A stretch of 64,000 nucleotides of DNA from Myxococcus sp046520405 (GCA_046520405.1 JBKGHI010000014.1:1-64000); one strand, 5' to 3'; counted from the stretch's first letter, positions 1-10,431 are shown. The notes: generated by a model from the sequence alone, not told the origin. A program made the numbers and translations.

Positions 1-1
1 C

Positions 2-1390
2 CTGGCCGGACCCGCCCCCGCCGAGGTCCCCGTCTCCGAGCCTCCGCTCGGTGCCTCCCCGCGAGCCTTCACGGCGCGGCATGCGCTCGCGTTGGCGGGG
101 CTCGCGGGCGTGGCGCTGGTGGCGCTTGTTGGCGTCGAGGGCCCGGTGGCCACGCGCACGGTGCTCATCGGCGGGGCGTGCCTGGTGCTCTGGTTGACGG
201 AGGTGGTGCCCTCCTTCGTGCCCACGCTGCTCCTGCTGGGCGCCACGCCCGTGCTTCTGGGGCCGCTGGATCGCGCCTACCACCTGCCCTCGGTGCTCGC
301 GTGGTGCGCGGACCCGGTGCTCATCCTGTTCCTGGGTGGCTTCACGTTGGAGGTGGCCGCCATGCGGCACGGGCTGGACGCCTCGATGGCACGGCACGTG
401 ATGCGGCTGTCGGGAGGCCGGGCCCGCCTCCTGGTGTGGCTGGTGATGGCGGGCGTGGCCTTCCTCTCCATGTGGATGTCCAACGTGGCCGCCGCCGCGA
501 TGATGCTGGCCGCGCTGCGCCCCCTGCTCCAGGCCACTCCCGCTGGCGCGCCGCTGCGGCCCGCGCTGCTGCTGAGCGTGGCGCTGGGGGCCAACGTCGG
601 AGGCATGGCCACACCCGTGGGCAGCGGCCCCAATGCGCTCGCCGTGTCCGCCGCGTCCGAGCACGCGCAGGTCACCTTCGCGAAGTGGATGTCCTTCGCC
701 CTGCCCCTCACGCTGCTCCTGCTGATGGTGGGCTTCGCCCTGGTGGTGTTGCGCTTCCACGTGGGGGGCCGCCTGACGCTGCCCGCCGAGGCGCCGCGCC
801 CCTTGGAGCGCGCCGGGCGTCACGTCCTCTGGGTGAGCGCGGCGTGCGTGGCGGCCTGGCTGTCGGAGCCGCTCCACGGCGTCCCCGCGCCCGTGGTGGC
901 GCTGGCCGCCACCGCGTTGCTCTTCGGCAGCGGCCTGTTGAAGCGTGAGGACCTGGGCCGGCTGGACTGGGCCACGTTGCTGCTCATCGCGGGAGGCATC
1001 GCCCTGGGCCGGCTGATGGAGCACTCCGGGCTCGTGGCCCGCGCGCTGGCTGGCGCGGACCTGGGGGGCTGGCCGGTGCCGGTCCAGTTGGGTGTGCTGG
1101 TGGCCTCGGCGGCGGTGCTGTCCGCGCTGATGAGCAACACCGGCACCGCGGCGCTCCTCATCCCCCTGGCCACGCAGCTCCATCCAGCCGCGTCGATGCC
1201 AGTGCTCGTGGCGTTGGGGTGCTCGCTGGGCATGCCCTTCGTCATCAGCACACCGCCCAACGCGATGACGGTGGGCGAGGGCCTCGCCTCCTCCGAGTTG
1301 ATGAAGTTGGGGGTTCCCCTGATGTTGGGCGGCTGTCTGCTGGTTAGCCTCACGGGACCGACCGTGCTGCGCCTCTTTGGATTGCCATGA
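2..1390 (+). CDS. SLC13/DASS-family anion permease (5' end outside window)
   Basis: Polytopic inner-membrane carrier of the divalent anion:sodium symporter (SLC13/ArsB-like) superfamily, which moves dicarboxylates, sulfate or similar anions. About 462 residues are visible. The frame is open to the left edge with no ATG or GTG, so the true start is probably upstream; an in-frame TTG at 92 is the first conventional candidate. Two inverted-repeat signature pairs are visible: SNVAAAAMM with TPVGSGPNA in the first half, and SNTGTAALLIPLA with TPPNAMTVGEG in the second. These correspond to the paired SNT/PPN substrate and sodium loops of the family. Around 10-12 hydrophobic segments are present. 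The substrate cannot be read from sequence. The downstream OsmC-like gene starts 117 bases later, so co-transcription is uncertain. Confidence 0.85.
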   Translation: MAGPAPAEVPVSEPPLGASPRAFTARHALALAGLAGVALVALVGVEGPVATRTVLIGGACLVLWLTEVVPSFVPTLLLLGATPVLLGPLDRAYHLPSVLAWCADPVLILFLGGFTLEVAAMRHGLDASMARHVMRLSGGRARLLVWLVMAGVAFLSMWMSNVAAAAMMLAALRPLLQATPAGAPLRPALLLSVALGANVGGMATPVGSGPNALAVSAASEHAQVTFAKWMSFALPLTLLLLMVGFALVVLRFHVGGRLTLPAEAPRPLERAGRHVLWVSAACVAAWLSEPLHGVPAPVVALAATALLFGSGLLKREDLGRLDWATLLLIAGGIALGRLMEHSGLVARALAGADLGGWPVPVQLGVLVASAAVLSALMSNTGTAALLIPLATQLHPAASMPVLVALGCSLGMPFVISTPPNAMTVGEGLASSELMKLGVPLMLGGCLLVSLTGPTVLRLFGLP

Positions 1391-1507
1391 GTTTCTCTCC
1401 CCGCCTGCACGGCACCACGGTACGAACGCAGCGTCCCGGAAGAAGCACTCGCGCGGCATGCGGGTTGAAGGGGCACTGCCTGCTCTGGTTTCGGCGGAGG
1501 TGAGCCC

Positions 1508-2005
1508 GTGACGAACGTGACCATCACTGAGTACGAAACGCGCCTCTATTGGCAGGGAGAGCGCGGCGCCGTGCTGACGAGCGACCGCGCTCCGCCCGTG
1601 CCCATTGGCCGGCCGCTGAGCGGGCAGGACGCCGTGGCGGCGGGCCCCTGGTCCCCGGAGGCCCTCCTGGTGGGCGCGGTGGAGGGGCGCACGCTGCTGG
1701 CGTTCCTGGAGCAAGCGCGGGAGGCGGACGTGCGCGTGCTCTTCTATCAAAGCTCCGCGGTGGCCCGCGTGGTGTGCGGCACGGACCAGCCGCCGCACCT
1801 CACGGACCTCATCGTGCGCCCGCACGTGGCCGTGGCCACCGAGGCCGACGCGGAAGCCGTCCGGCTCATCTTCACCGAGCTCCCCGCGCACTGTTTCCCC
1901 AGCTCCGTCGTCAACATCACTCCGCGCATCGAACCAGTGGTCGAGACATGGCACGCTCGCGCCAGTGGACGAAGCGTGCCCTCCGTGACTGCCCCCGCAT
2001 CCTGA
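1508..2005 (+). CDS. OsmC-like protein lacking one redox cysteine
   Basis: 165-residue soluble protein with the OsmC/Ohr fold pattern: an N-terminal strand region, a central helix beginning PEALLVGAVEGRTLLAF, and a second half with HCFPSSVV. In OsmC peroxidases the central helix carries the peroxidatic Cys (AAC/AGC) and the second Cys sits in a CPxS-type motif. Here the first position is Arg (EGR) and only the second Cys (HCFPSS) is kept, so a classical two-cysteine peroxidase mechanism looks lost. The start is GTG at 1508, with AG-rich sequence just upstream. The gene ends 27 bases before the response regulator. The fold call is moderately sure; the role is unknown. Confidence 0.6.
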   Translation: MTNVTITEYETRLYWQGERGAVLTSDRAPPVPIGRPLSGQDAVAAGPWSPEALLVGAVEGRTLLAFLEQAREADVRVLFYQSSAVARVVCGTDQPPHLTDLIVRPHVAVATEADAEAVRLIFTELPAHCFPSSVVNITPRIEPVVETWHARASGRSVPSVTAPAS

Positions 2006-2032
2006 ACCGCCAGCAAAGGCCCCACTTCCCCC

Positions 2033-3448
<1,416 letters not shown>

Positions 3449-3468
3449 CGGACCGGGGTCCTGCTATC

Positions 3469-4647
3469 GTGCCTCGGATGCGATTGCGTTCGAGGCACCA
3501 GGGAAGCGTGCTGCTGCGCGTCCTCGTCTGGGCGGTGAGCGGCATCCTTCTGCTCGCTGTCTTCGCCATGGTGGCCTTCCAGCTCTGGTCCCAGCGGAAG
3601 TATGGCCCCGCCATTCAGGCGTTCAGGGACGACGTCACGGCGCAGGTGGACTTCTTCTGTGAGCAACAGACCTTGCTCGGCAAGGAGCCGTGGTTTCATG
3701 AACCACGGACCTCGGGCGATGCCGGCCCGCTGCTCAATGACTGGCTCCGCGTGGCGTCCGGTCCGCCCGACCTCGGAGAGTCGCCGCTCCGGCTCCCGAG
3801 ACACCTGCTGCTATTACAGAAGTCCCAGGGCTGGGATGATTGGGTGACGTCGGACATGGCCATGTCCAGCCTGGATTTCGGCTGGATGCGACAGCTTCAT
3901 GCCTTCGATTATTGGAATGCCATTCCCCGCAAGGACATCCCGCCAGGCCATCGCTTCAACATGGCGACCGCGCACCTTCCGGAGTTCTCGCTTCTGGTGC
4001 TCTGGTCGAAGCTCCGACTCCGACATGCGATTGAGCAGGGAACGCCACTTGAGGCCGTGCGGGATGTCCGCCAGCTCGCATGGCTGGCGTACCGCACGGA
4101 TACGCAGGTGGGCGGCATGATCGCCATCCACCTACTCAAGCTCGAACACAAGCTGCACGCGTCGATGGAGAGCCCACCACCCGACTGGCGGCCGATGCCC
4201 CCTGAACAACTGGGACGGTTCATCGCCCTCCTTGAGTCCACCCCAGCCTATTCGAACATCGCCACGCCCGCAGAGGTCGGCCGGAAGGCGCGCGCATGTG
4301 AGCCGGCCATCGGCCGGTGCATCGGACTGGTGGAAGCAGCAGCGCTCAACCGGTACCTGGAGCCCATCGCGAAGGATGCGTTCCAAGCTGAATACCTGGC
4401 GCTCAAGACAAACGACGGCGCGGGCTCCTGCCCTACCGATTTGCTGTCAACCCTCTGGGAGCAAGGCACCACTATCGATGAGCCGCTGATACTCCCTGGC
4501 CATGGCGCGGAAGACTATCGCCCTCCAACAGCGCGGCTGCTCCCAACGCGCGCCATCAAGACGCCCCTCACCCTTGAGATTCTGGCATCCATGCTGAGAG
4601 GCCCCCACAAGCTCCGAGCCCTCAAAGCGGCGTTACCCGCCCCTTAG
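3469..4647 (+). CDS. Hypothetical membrane-anchored protein
   Basis: 392 residues with no family I recognise. The N-terminus is basic (MRLRSRHQG) followed by one hydrophobic helix of about 22 residues (VLVWAVSGILLLAVFAMVAF), then a long soluble, Trp- and Leu-rich region rich in amphipathic helices with three or four Cys. It is therefore probably anchored in the inner membrane with a periplasmic body. The GTG at 3469 is the longest start; ATG at 3478 is equally plausible because neither has a clear Shine-Dalgarno. The coding sequence is slightly less GC-biased than its neighbours, in keeping with lineage-specific hypothetical genes. It ends 30 bases before the BlaI operators. Confidence 0.65.
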   Translation: MPRMRLRSRHQGSVLLRVLVWAVSGILLLAVFAMVAFQLWSQRKYGPAIQAFRDDVTAQVDFFCEQQTLLGKEPWFHEPRTSGDAGPLLNDWLRVASGPPDLGESPLRLPRHLLLLQKSQGWDDWVTSDMAMSSLDFGWMRQLHAFDYWNAIPRKDIPPGHRFNMATAHLPEFSLLVLWSKLRLRHAIEQGTPLEAVRDVRQLAWLAYRTDTQVGGMIAIHLLKLEHKLHASMESPPPDWRPMPPEQLGRFIALLESTPAYSNIATPAEVGRKARACEPAIGRCIGLVEAAALNRYLEPIAKDAFQAEYLALKTNDGAGSCPTDLLSTLWEQGTTIDEPLILPGHGAEDYRPPTARLLPTRAIKTPLTLEILASMLRGPHKLRALKAALPAP

Positions 4648-4677
4648 CAAGGGCAGCGCCTTCCAGGGGCCGACATC

Positions 4678-4693
4678 TACGACAAGCGTCGTT
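4678..4693. promoter_or_regulatory. BlaI-type operator 1
   Basis: Inverted repeat ACGAC-N4-GTCGT (arms 4679-4683 and 4688-4692), of the TACnACA/TGTnGTA type recognised by BlaI/MecI repressors. Its centre lies 22 bp, about two helical turns, from operator 2. The right arm overlaps the TTGACT -35-like hexamer at 4692-4697. Confidence 0.7.
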
Positions 4694-4719
4694 GACTCTT
4701 ACGACGCCCGTCGTAATAC
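4692..4719 (+). promoter_or_regulatory. Candidate blaI promoter, near-leaderless
   Basis: TTGACT at 4692-4697 and TAATAC at 4714-4719 with a 16-bp spacer resemble a housekeeping -35/-10 pair. Operator 2 occupies the spacer and -10, so repressor binding would block polymerase. Transcription would begin near 4726, only 1-3 bases before the ATG at 4728, so the mRNA may be leaderless. Inference from sequence only. Confidence 0.5.
4699..4716. promoter_or_regulatory. BlaI-type operator 2 (perfect dyad)
   Basis: Perfect 7-bp arms TTACGAC (4699-4705) and GTCGTAA (4710-4716) around a 4-base spacer, 12 bases upstream of the blaI ATG. It repeats the core of operator 1 and covers the presumed -10 region, the usual arrangement for BlaI/MecI autoregulation. 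Confidence 0.8.
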
Positions 4720-4727
4720 TCCGCGAA

Positions 4728-5123
4728 ATGACCACCCACGCCCAACCGCAGCCGACGCGGGCCGAGCTGGCCATTCTCCGTGTGCTCTGGAAGCAGGGCC
4801 CCAGCACCGTTCGGCAGGTGCATGAGCGGATGCGGGGCACCCAGGACAAGGACACCGGCTACACCACGGTGCTCAAGCTCCTCCAGAACATGACGGAGAA
4901 GGGCATCGTCCAGCGGGACGAGAGCGAGCGGACCCACATCTATGAAGCCGCCATCAGCGAGACGCGCACCCAGCGCGACCTGCTGCGCGACTTGATGGAC
5001 CGGGCCTTCGGGGGGTCGGCCACGTCGGTGGTGGCCCAGGCATTGTCGATGAAGCGCGCCTCCGCCGAGGAACTGGCGGAGATTCGCAGGCTGCTCGACG
5101 CACACGAAAAGCGGGGGAAATGA
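4728..5123 (+). CDS. BlaI/MecI/CopY-family transcriptional repressor
   Basis: 131-residue winged-helix repressor of the penicillinase-repressor family. The N-terminus has the typical LAILRVLWKQGPSTVRQVHE helix-turn-helix start followed by the TTVLKLLQNMTEKG recognition segment, then a C-terminal dimerisation region. Family members bind TACnACA-type dyads and are removed when the partner M56 protease cleaves them. ATG 4728 is chosen over the upstream TTG 4692 because that TTG lies inside the operator/promoter and the family begins shortly before the RAELAIL segment. The stop overlaps the next gene's start (ATGA), the classical blaI-blaR coupling. No beta-lactamase gene lies nearby, so the regulated stress is not obvious. 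Confidence 0.92.
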   Translation: MTTHAQPQPTRAELAILRVLWKQGPSTVRQVHERMRGTQDKDTGYTTVLKLLQNMTEKGIVQRDESERTHIYEAAISETRTQRDLLRDLMDRAFGGSATSVVAQALSMKRASAEELAEIRRLLDAHEKRGK

Positions 5124-7040
5124 TGGACGCGCGTTATCTCCACGCCCTGGAGCAGGCCCTGCTCGGCTTCCTGTGGCAGGGCGCGGTGGTGGCCCTGGCG
5201 GTCGCGGGTGTCCTGCTCCTGATGCCGCAGCGCGCCGCGCGGACGCGCTACGCCACCGCGTGCCTGGGGCTGGTGGCCATGGCCGTGCTGCCGGTGGTGA
5301 CGTTCCTCACGGCGCTGGAGGAAGCCACCCGCGCCCTGTCGTCCGGCACCTTTGAGTCCCTGACCCACGTCAGCGTGCTGACGGTCGTCTCCACGGAGAC
5401 CGCGTCCCTGGCGGAGCAGCCCTGGACGGAGGTGCTCCGGCCCTGGCTGCTGCCGGCCTGGTGCTGCGGCGTGCTGCTGCTGTCCGCGCGGACCGTGCTC
5501 GCATGGTTCGTCACCCATCGGATGGCCCGGAACGACACGCAGGCCCCGGCGGCTCCCTGGCGCGAGGCGCTGACGCAGGCGTTGAGCCGCGTCCGCATGT
5601 CCCGCTCCGTGCGCCTGCTGGCCTCCGCCCGCGTCGACGTCCCCATGGTCATCGGCCTGTGGCGCCCCCTCATCCTCGTGCCGGCGGGCGCTATCACCGG
5701 GCTCTCCGCCGCGCAGTTGGAGGCCATCCTCGCCCACGAGCTGGCCCACATCCGGCGCCACGACTACCTGGTCAACCTGCTCCAGTCGTTCGTGGAGACC
5801 CTGCTCTTCTACCACCCCGCCGTCTGGTGGCTCTCCCAGCGCATCCGCGAGGAGCGTGAGCACTGCGCGGATGACCTGGCCGTCCAGTGCTGCGGGGACG
5901 CCATGCTGTATGCGCGCGCCCTGGCCCTCATCGAAGAGATGCGCCTGGCTCCCTCCCCCCACCCCGCCCTGGGCGTGGGAGACGGCTCCCTGCTGACGCG
6001 CGTGCGCCGGCTGCTCGCCGTGTCCGAGGGCGCCCCCCCGCGCCGGCCGTGGCGGCTCGCCAGCGGACTGGGCAGCGCGGTGCTCGCCGTGGCTCTGGGG
6101 ACGTCGCAGCTTCCCGAGACGGCCCATGCGGACGCGCAGGTGAGCCCGCGGCCCCCGCGAACGAGGCCCCCCTCGCGTCGCAGATGCTGGCCAGCGCCGT
6201 CCCCCATGCACCACCTGCTGGTGGCCCGCAGACCTTCTCCGCCCCAGGCCCGGCCAGGCGCCTCAGGCCATCGAACGTCCCAGGGCGCCCGCCGCGCCGA
6301 AAGCGGAGCGCGCTCCGGTGGTGAAGCCGCGCCCCGCCGCGTCCGCGCCCCTGCTCATCCCGGACACGGGGACCATTGTCCGCACGGAGCTGTCGCGCGT
6401 GCCCTTCTCGCTCGACGGTGAGCCCGCCGCGCCCACCGTGGTCGAGTCCGCCGCCCCGCAGGACCTGGAGGATGCCCTGGCCGAGGTCGCCTCCGCGCAC
6501 GCCGATGAGCACGCCAGCGAGATGCCGCTGGTCATGGTCTCCGCGCCCGCCCCGGAACGGGCCTCCGCGTTCGACGCCGTCTTCAAGGCCATGCGGGCGC
6601 CGGCTCCCGTCAAGGCGCTGAAGCCCGGCATCACCCCGCCCCGGTTCCTCTCCGGCGAGCGCATCCACCTGCCCAACATCGCCTACGGGCTCCAGTCGCA
6701 GTTCGGCGGCTTCCCGAAGGGCGCGGTGGTGGCCCGCTGCATCATCACCGCGCAGGGCTCCGTCACGGACTGCCAGCCCATCCAGGGCCTGCGCGGCCTG
6801 GAGGAAGGCGTCATCCGCACGCTGTCCACCTGGCGCTACGAGCCCGCGATGCTCAACGGCAAGCCCGTGTCGGTGCGGTACGTGTTCGACATCTGGTTCA
6901 CCAAGGACCCGGGCGCCGGCACGAGCGAGTCCCGGCAGCTCGCCGGCCTGGACCTCAGTGACGTGGTGGGCGCCGCGGACACCGAGACGTGCGACGACTG
7001 CGACACCTTCGTGGCCCACAGCCCCACGGCCCAGCGGTAA
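5120..7040 (+). CDS. BlaR1-like M56 metallopeptidase fused to TonB C-terminal domain (two frameshifts)
   Basis: Membrane sensor-protease expected to relieve repression by the upstream BlaI. Residues 1-340 carry four hydrophobic helices and the M56 zinc site HELAH (206-210), with a downstream EREHCADD Glu ligand. A Pro/Ala-rich linker leads to a TonB C-terminal domain (about 6650-6910: QFGGFPKGAVVARCIITAQG, WRYEPAMLNGKPV). As given, the frame breaks twice: near 6138-6145 (to a frame reading EPAAPANEAPLASQ) and near 6250-6258 (to a frame reading QAIERPRAPAAPKAERA). Each shift equals one missing base, leaving fragments 5120-6421 and 6318-7040. M56-TonB fusions are common in myxobacteria, so I read this as one gene with sequence errors; true decay is the alternative. 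Confidence 0.75.
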
Positions 7041-7060
7041 CGCGGACGCGCGGGCTGTCG

Positions 7061-8155
7061 TCAGCCCGCCAGTGGCAACCGGAGGATGAAGCGGGCGCCC
7101 CCACCGGGCGCCGTGTCCACCTCCAACGTGCCGCCGTGCTGCGTGACGATGGCATGGACGATGGACAGCCCCAGGCCGGAGCCCTGGGCCTTCGTGGTGA
7201 AGAAGGGCTCGAAGATGCGATCCCTCACCTCCTGCGGGACGCCCGGGCCGCTGTCATCCACGGTGAGCCACACACGCCCGCCCTCGTGGCCCGCAGCCAG
7301 CGTGACCTGGCCTCCCGCGGGCGTGGCCTCCAGCGCGTTGAGGCACAGGTTGATGAGCACTTGACGCAGCCGCTCCTCCTCGCCCGCCACGGAAGGCACG
7401 GGTGACTCTCGCGGCGTGAGCTCCAGCGACACCTTGCGGGACGCGGCCTGTCCGCTCAGCAGGTCCACCACCCGCCGCAGCAGCTCATTCACGTCCACGG
7501 AGGCGGGACGGAAATCGCGGGGCCGGGCGAACTGGAGGAAGTCCTCCAGGATGTGGTCCAGGCGGCGGATTTCATCGCGCACCAGCAGCAGAGGCTCCAG
7601 CAGGGGCGCCTGCTGACCATCCGGCAACCGCCGCAGGCGCCGCTCCAGGACGGAGAGCTGGAGCGCCGCGGCGTTGAGCGGGTTGCGAATCTCGTGGGAC
7701 AGGCCCGCCGTCATCGTCCCGACCGCGGCAAGCTTCTCCGTCACCTGCGCGCGCCGCGCCAGTTCGCGCTTCTCCGCGTGCAGGCGCACCTGCCGCATCG
7801 CCTGCTCCAGCGTCAGCAGCAGCTCCTGCGGTGCGCACGGCTTCATCAGGTAGGCGCACGCCCCCGCCCGCACCGCCGCCACCGCCGTCTCCAGCGTGGC
7901 GAAGCCCGTAAGCAGCACCACCTCCGAATCCGGCGAGGCGGCCTTCAGCTCGGCGGCCAGCGCCGTGCCATCGCCATCCGGCAGGCGCAGGTCCACCAGC
8001 GCCACGTCGAAGCCCTCGCGGGCCCGCTCGTGCGCGGCCTTGCAAGTGGACGCGCCCCGGACGGCGTACCCCGCGTCCCCGAGCAACTCCTCCAGGTTGT
8101 CCAGGAAGGCCGCGTTGTCATCCACCACCAGGACGGAAGGAAGGGACGGGCTCAT
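7061..8155 (-). CDS. Receiver-histidine kinase (REC-HisKA-HATPase)
   Basis: 364-residue soluble hybrid with the receiver first: receiver about 1-125 (D55, K105), HisKA with GLSHEIRNPLNA (phospho-His H154) and an HATPase with DDSGPGVP and GSGLGLSIV boxes to the C-terminus. No membrane helix. It is the third gene of an overlapping minus-strand trio. The ATG at 8155 lies 38 bases inside the end of the tandem-receiver gene and is chosen because the longer upstream reading is unlike any receiver domain. The receiver probably accepts phosphate from the globin-coupled kinase or the tandem receiver and tunes the kinase half; the output regulator is not in this cluster. Confidence 0.9.
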   Translation of the reverse strand: MSPSLPSVLVVDDNAAFLDNLEELLGDAGYAVRGASTCKAAHERAREGFDVALVDLRLPDGDGTALAAELKAASPDSEVVLLTGFATLETAVAAVRAGACAYLMKPCAPQELLLTLEQAMRQVRLHAEKRELARRAQVTEKLAAVGTMTAGLSHEIRNPLNAAALQLSVLERRLRRLPDGQQAPLLEPLLLVRDEIRRLDHILEDFLQFARPRDFRPASVDVNELLRRVVDLLSGQAASRKVSLELTPRESPVPSVAGEEERLRQVLINLCLNALEATPAGGQVTLAAGHEGGRVWLTVDDSGPGVPQEVRDRIFEPFFTTKAQGSGLGLSIVHAIVTQHGGTLEVDTAPGGGARFILRLPLAG

Positions 8156-8864
8156 GTGGCGTGGGGAGCCGCGCCGCATGCACCGTTTCCAGCACGTGCA
8201 GCAGCGCGCCCGGGTCGAAGGGTTTGGAGAAGACGCCCGTGGCTTCGTCGAGCGGCGCCGCGTCGGGATAGGCGGTGATGACGAACACGGGCAGGCGCGG
8301 ATAGCGTGCACGCAGCCGCCGCAAGGCCTCGCCGTCCGGTCCCCCTGGCACGCGCAGGTCCACCAGCGCCGCGAAGGGCTGCGCGCAGAGGATGCGGTCC
8401 GCGTCCAGCACCGAGGCCGCCGTCACGCAGGAGAAGCCGCGCCCGCGCAGCAGCTCGGCCAGGTTGTCGCTCAGCGCCGGGTCGTCCTCCACCAGCACCA
8501 CCAGGCCATCGCGACGGGCACCGGACAACAGCTCCACCAGCGTGGGAATGGGCACCGGCTTGGGCAGCACCGCGAGCAGGCCTTCACGCCGGGCCGTCTC
8601 CAGGTCGTCCTGACGCGGGTAGGCGGTGATGACCACGGCGGCCAACCCCGGGTCCACGCGGCGAAGGTGGCGCACCGCGTCCGCGCCGCTCATGCCAGGC
8701 ATGCGCATGTCCGTCAGCAGCGCGTCGAAGCGCGTGGTGCGCGCCAGCCGCACGGCCTCGTCCCCACTGGTGACGACGGTGGCCTCGTCACCGGCATCGC
8801 GCAGAATCTCCGCGAGGTTCTCCGCGAACGCCTGGTTGTCATCCAGCAGGAGGTACTGGCGCAT
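8118..8864 (-). CDS. Tandem receiver-domain protein (REC-REC)
   Basis: 248 residues made of two CheY-like receivers and nothing else. Receiver 1: DD at 8-9, phospho-acceptor D52 (TDMRMPG), K102. Receiver 2: EDD near 126-128, D169 (VDLRVPG), K214. Both keep the full acidic pocket, so both can probably be phosphorylated. There is no DNA-binding, enzymatic or kinase part, so the protein likely shuttles phosphoryl groups between the flanking kinases or acts by binding partners. The start at 8864 overlaps the globin-kinase end by 26 bases and its own end overlaps the REC-kinase by 38. The longer ORF start at 8933 lies inside the kinase and is rejected. Confidence 0.88.
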   Translation of the reverse strand: MRQYLLLDDNQAFAENLAEILRDAGDEATVVTSGDEAVRLARTTRFDALLTDMRMPGMSGADAVRHLRRVDPGLAAVVITAYPRQDDLETARREGLLAVLPKPVPIPTLVELLSGARRDGLVVLVEDDPALSDNLAELLRGRGFSCVTAASVLDADRILCAQPFAALVDLRVPGGPDGEALRRLRARYPRLPVFVITAYPDAAPLDEATGVFSKPFDPGALLHVLETVHAARLPTPHEPVPSFRPGGG

Positions 8865-10029
8865 GGGTCTCCTCCGTGGCGATGAGGGGAAGCCGGATGA
8901 CGAAGCGCGCCCCCACACCGGGACGGGGCACATAGGCGATGCCGCCGCCGTGCCGCTCCAGGATGCGCTTGACCAGCGGCAACCCGAGCCCGATGCCTCG
9001 CGCCTTCGTCGTCATCAGCGGCTCGAAGAGGCGGCGGCGGATGACGTCGCTGACGCCTGGACCCGAGTCCTCCAGCACCAGCTCCACCATCCCCGGCTCG
9101 CGCGTGGCGGCGGACAGCGACACCGTCCCGCCCGTCTCCTCCAGCGCCTGCACCGAGTTGTCCAGCAGGTTCACGAACACCTGCCGAAGCTGTCCCGCGT
9201 CGCCCTGCACCGCGGGCAGTGACGCCAGCCCCTCCGCGCTCACGGAGACCGCCTCCGGCCTCTGCACGGCCTTGAGCGCCTCCTGCCAGACCTCGTCCAG
9301 CCAGACCTCCTGCCGGTGCAGGGGCCGGTCCCGAATCATGTCCAGCAGGTCGGAGACGATGCGGTTGGCGATGCCCACCTGGTCACCAATGCGGTCCAGG
9401 TGCTTGGTGGTGCGCTCGTCCACCGCGCCCGGACGTCCTCGGAGGATGTAGAGCGACGTCTCGATGACGCCCAGCGGGTTGCGCAGCTCGTGGCCAATGG
9501 AGCCAACGAGCTGGCCGAAGGTGGACAGCCGCTCGCTGCGCGCCTGCTGCGCCAGCAGGTCCTCCCGGTACGTGTGGAGCATGATGGCCAGCTCCAGGTC
9601 CAGAATCTTCCCCACCGCGGAGCGGGCCGCCTGAAGCGCCGTGGGCTGCTCCAGGTAGGTGGCGTCGATGATGCCGTTGAACTCCTGCCGCAGGACGTTC
9701 ATCGCGCCGAACATGTAGTGCTGCGGCAACGCGATGCGCACGTGCATGCGGCCAATGCGGCAGCGCAGCGCGTAGTAGGCCTCGTCCCATGGGCCGCGGA
9801 GGAGCTGGTCCATCCACACCTGCAAGGTGCCTCGCAGGTGGCCCACCTGGCTCTCCCCGCCTTCGAGCGCCTGACGGGCCCCCGCATGCTCCAGGATGCG
9901 GTCGTAGAAGACGCGGGCGATGCGTGGGAAGTGGGGCTTCGCGGTGGCATGCAAGGCCACGAGGGCCTGCTCGTCGGCCGAGCCGAAGCCCACGTACCGC
10001 TTCAATTCCTCGAACAAGGTTTCCGCCAT
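8839..10029 (-). CDS. Globin-coupled sensor histidine kinase
   Basis: 396-residue cytoplasmic kinase. Residues about 1-155 match the sensor-globin (protoglobin) fold: an N-terminal helix, then HFPRIARVFYDRILEH, and the heme-proximal motif IGRMHVRIALPQHYMFGAM with presumed proximal His96. It is followed by HisKA (GSIGHELRNPLGV, H180) and HATPase (NLLDNSVQA, DSGPGV, GIGLGLPLV). Globin-coupled sensors bind O2, NO or CO at heme, so this protein probably reports oxygen or gas status. It heads an operon with the tandem receiver and receiver-kinase genes, with which it overlaps. The 402-base region upstream is shared with the divergent LysM gene. Confidence 0.88.
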   Translation of the reverse strand: MAETLFEELKRYVGFGSADEQALVALHATAKPHFPRIARVFYDRILEHAGARQALEGGESQVGHLRGTLQVWMDQLLRGPWDEAYYALRCRIGRMHVRIALPQHYMFGAMNVLRQEFNGIIDATYLEQPTALQAARSAVGKILDLELAIMLHTYREDLLAQQARSERLSTFGQLVGSIGHELRNPLGVIETSLYILRGRPGAVDERTTKHLDRIGDQVGIANRIVSDLLDMIRDRPLHRQEVWLDEVWQEALKAVQRPEAVSVSAEGLASLPAVQGDAGQLRQVFVNLLDNSVQALEETGGTVSLSAATREPGMVELVLEDSGPGVSDVIRRRLFEPLMTTKARGIGLGLPLVKRILERHGGGIAYVPRPGVGARFVIRLPLIATEETHAPVPPAG

Positions 10030-10431
10030 GAGTCCTGGGGTGAGAGCCTATCCATGCGGAACGCCTGGGCGGAGGAACTTCCTCCTCACATCCACAGCCC
10101 CTGAGCGGGGCATGACAGGGACCACCTGTGCCGTACCGCGACGGCCCATGAAGGCTCCTGGGGCCCGGCCACTCCGACCCGGCGAGAATGCTTCAGCAAG
10201 CGTCAGGCCAGTGACGGTCCGCGGCGGGAAGCAGGAAGCGCTGCGCAAGAAGTGCGCTCACCCACGCACCCAGGCCGAGACGCGCAAACATTGCGCCGCG
10301 AAGACGCCCCCACTCGAAAAGAGACGGAACAGCCCGGGCGGAATGTTACGCATCCGCAACCATTCCAAGATTTTGGGAAGAGCGGAGCAACTCCGCGGGC
10401 GACCTTCCGAAAATGGGGGCAGGAGGTTCCA
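10030..10431. other. Divergent intergenic region, globin kinase / LysM gene
   Basis: 402 bases between divergent genes. Contents: a short hairpin GCGGAG-CAA-CTCCGC at 10382-10396, and a textbook Shine-Dalgarno AGGAGG at 10421-10426 five bases before the LysM-gene ATG, which fixes that start. I see no convincing -24/-12 or consensus -35/-10 promoter. Short open frames here are not supported. Confidence 0.6.
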
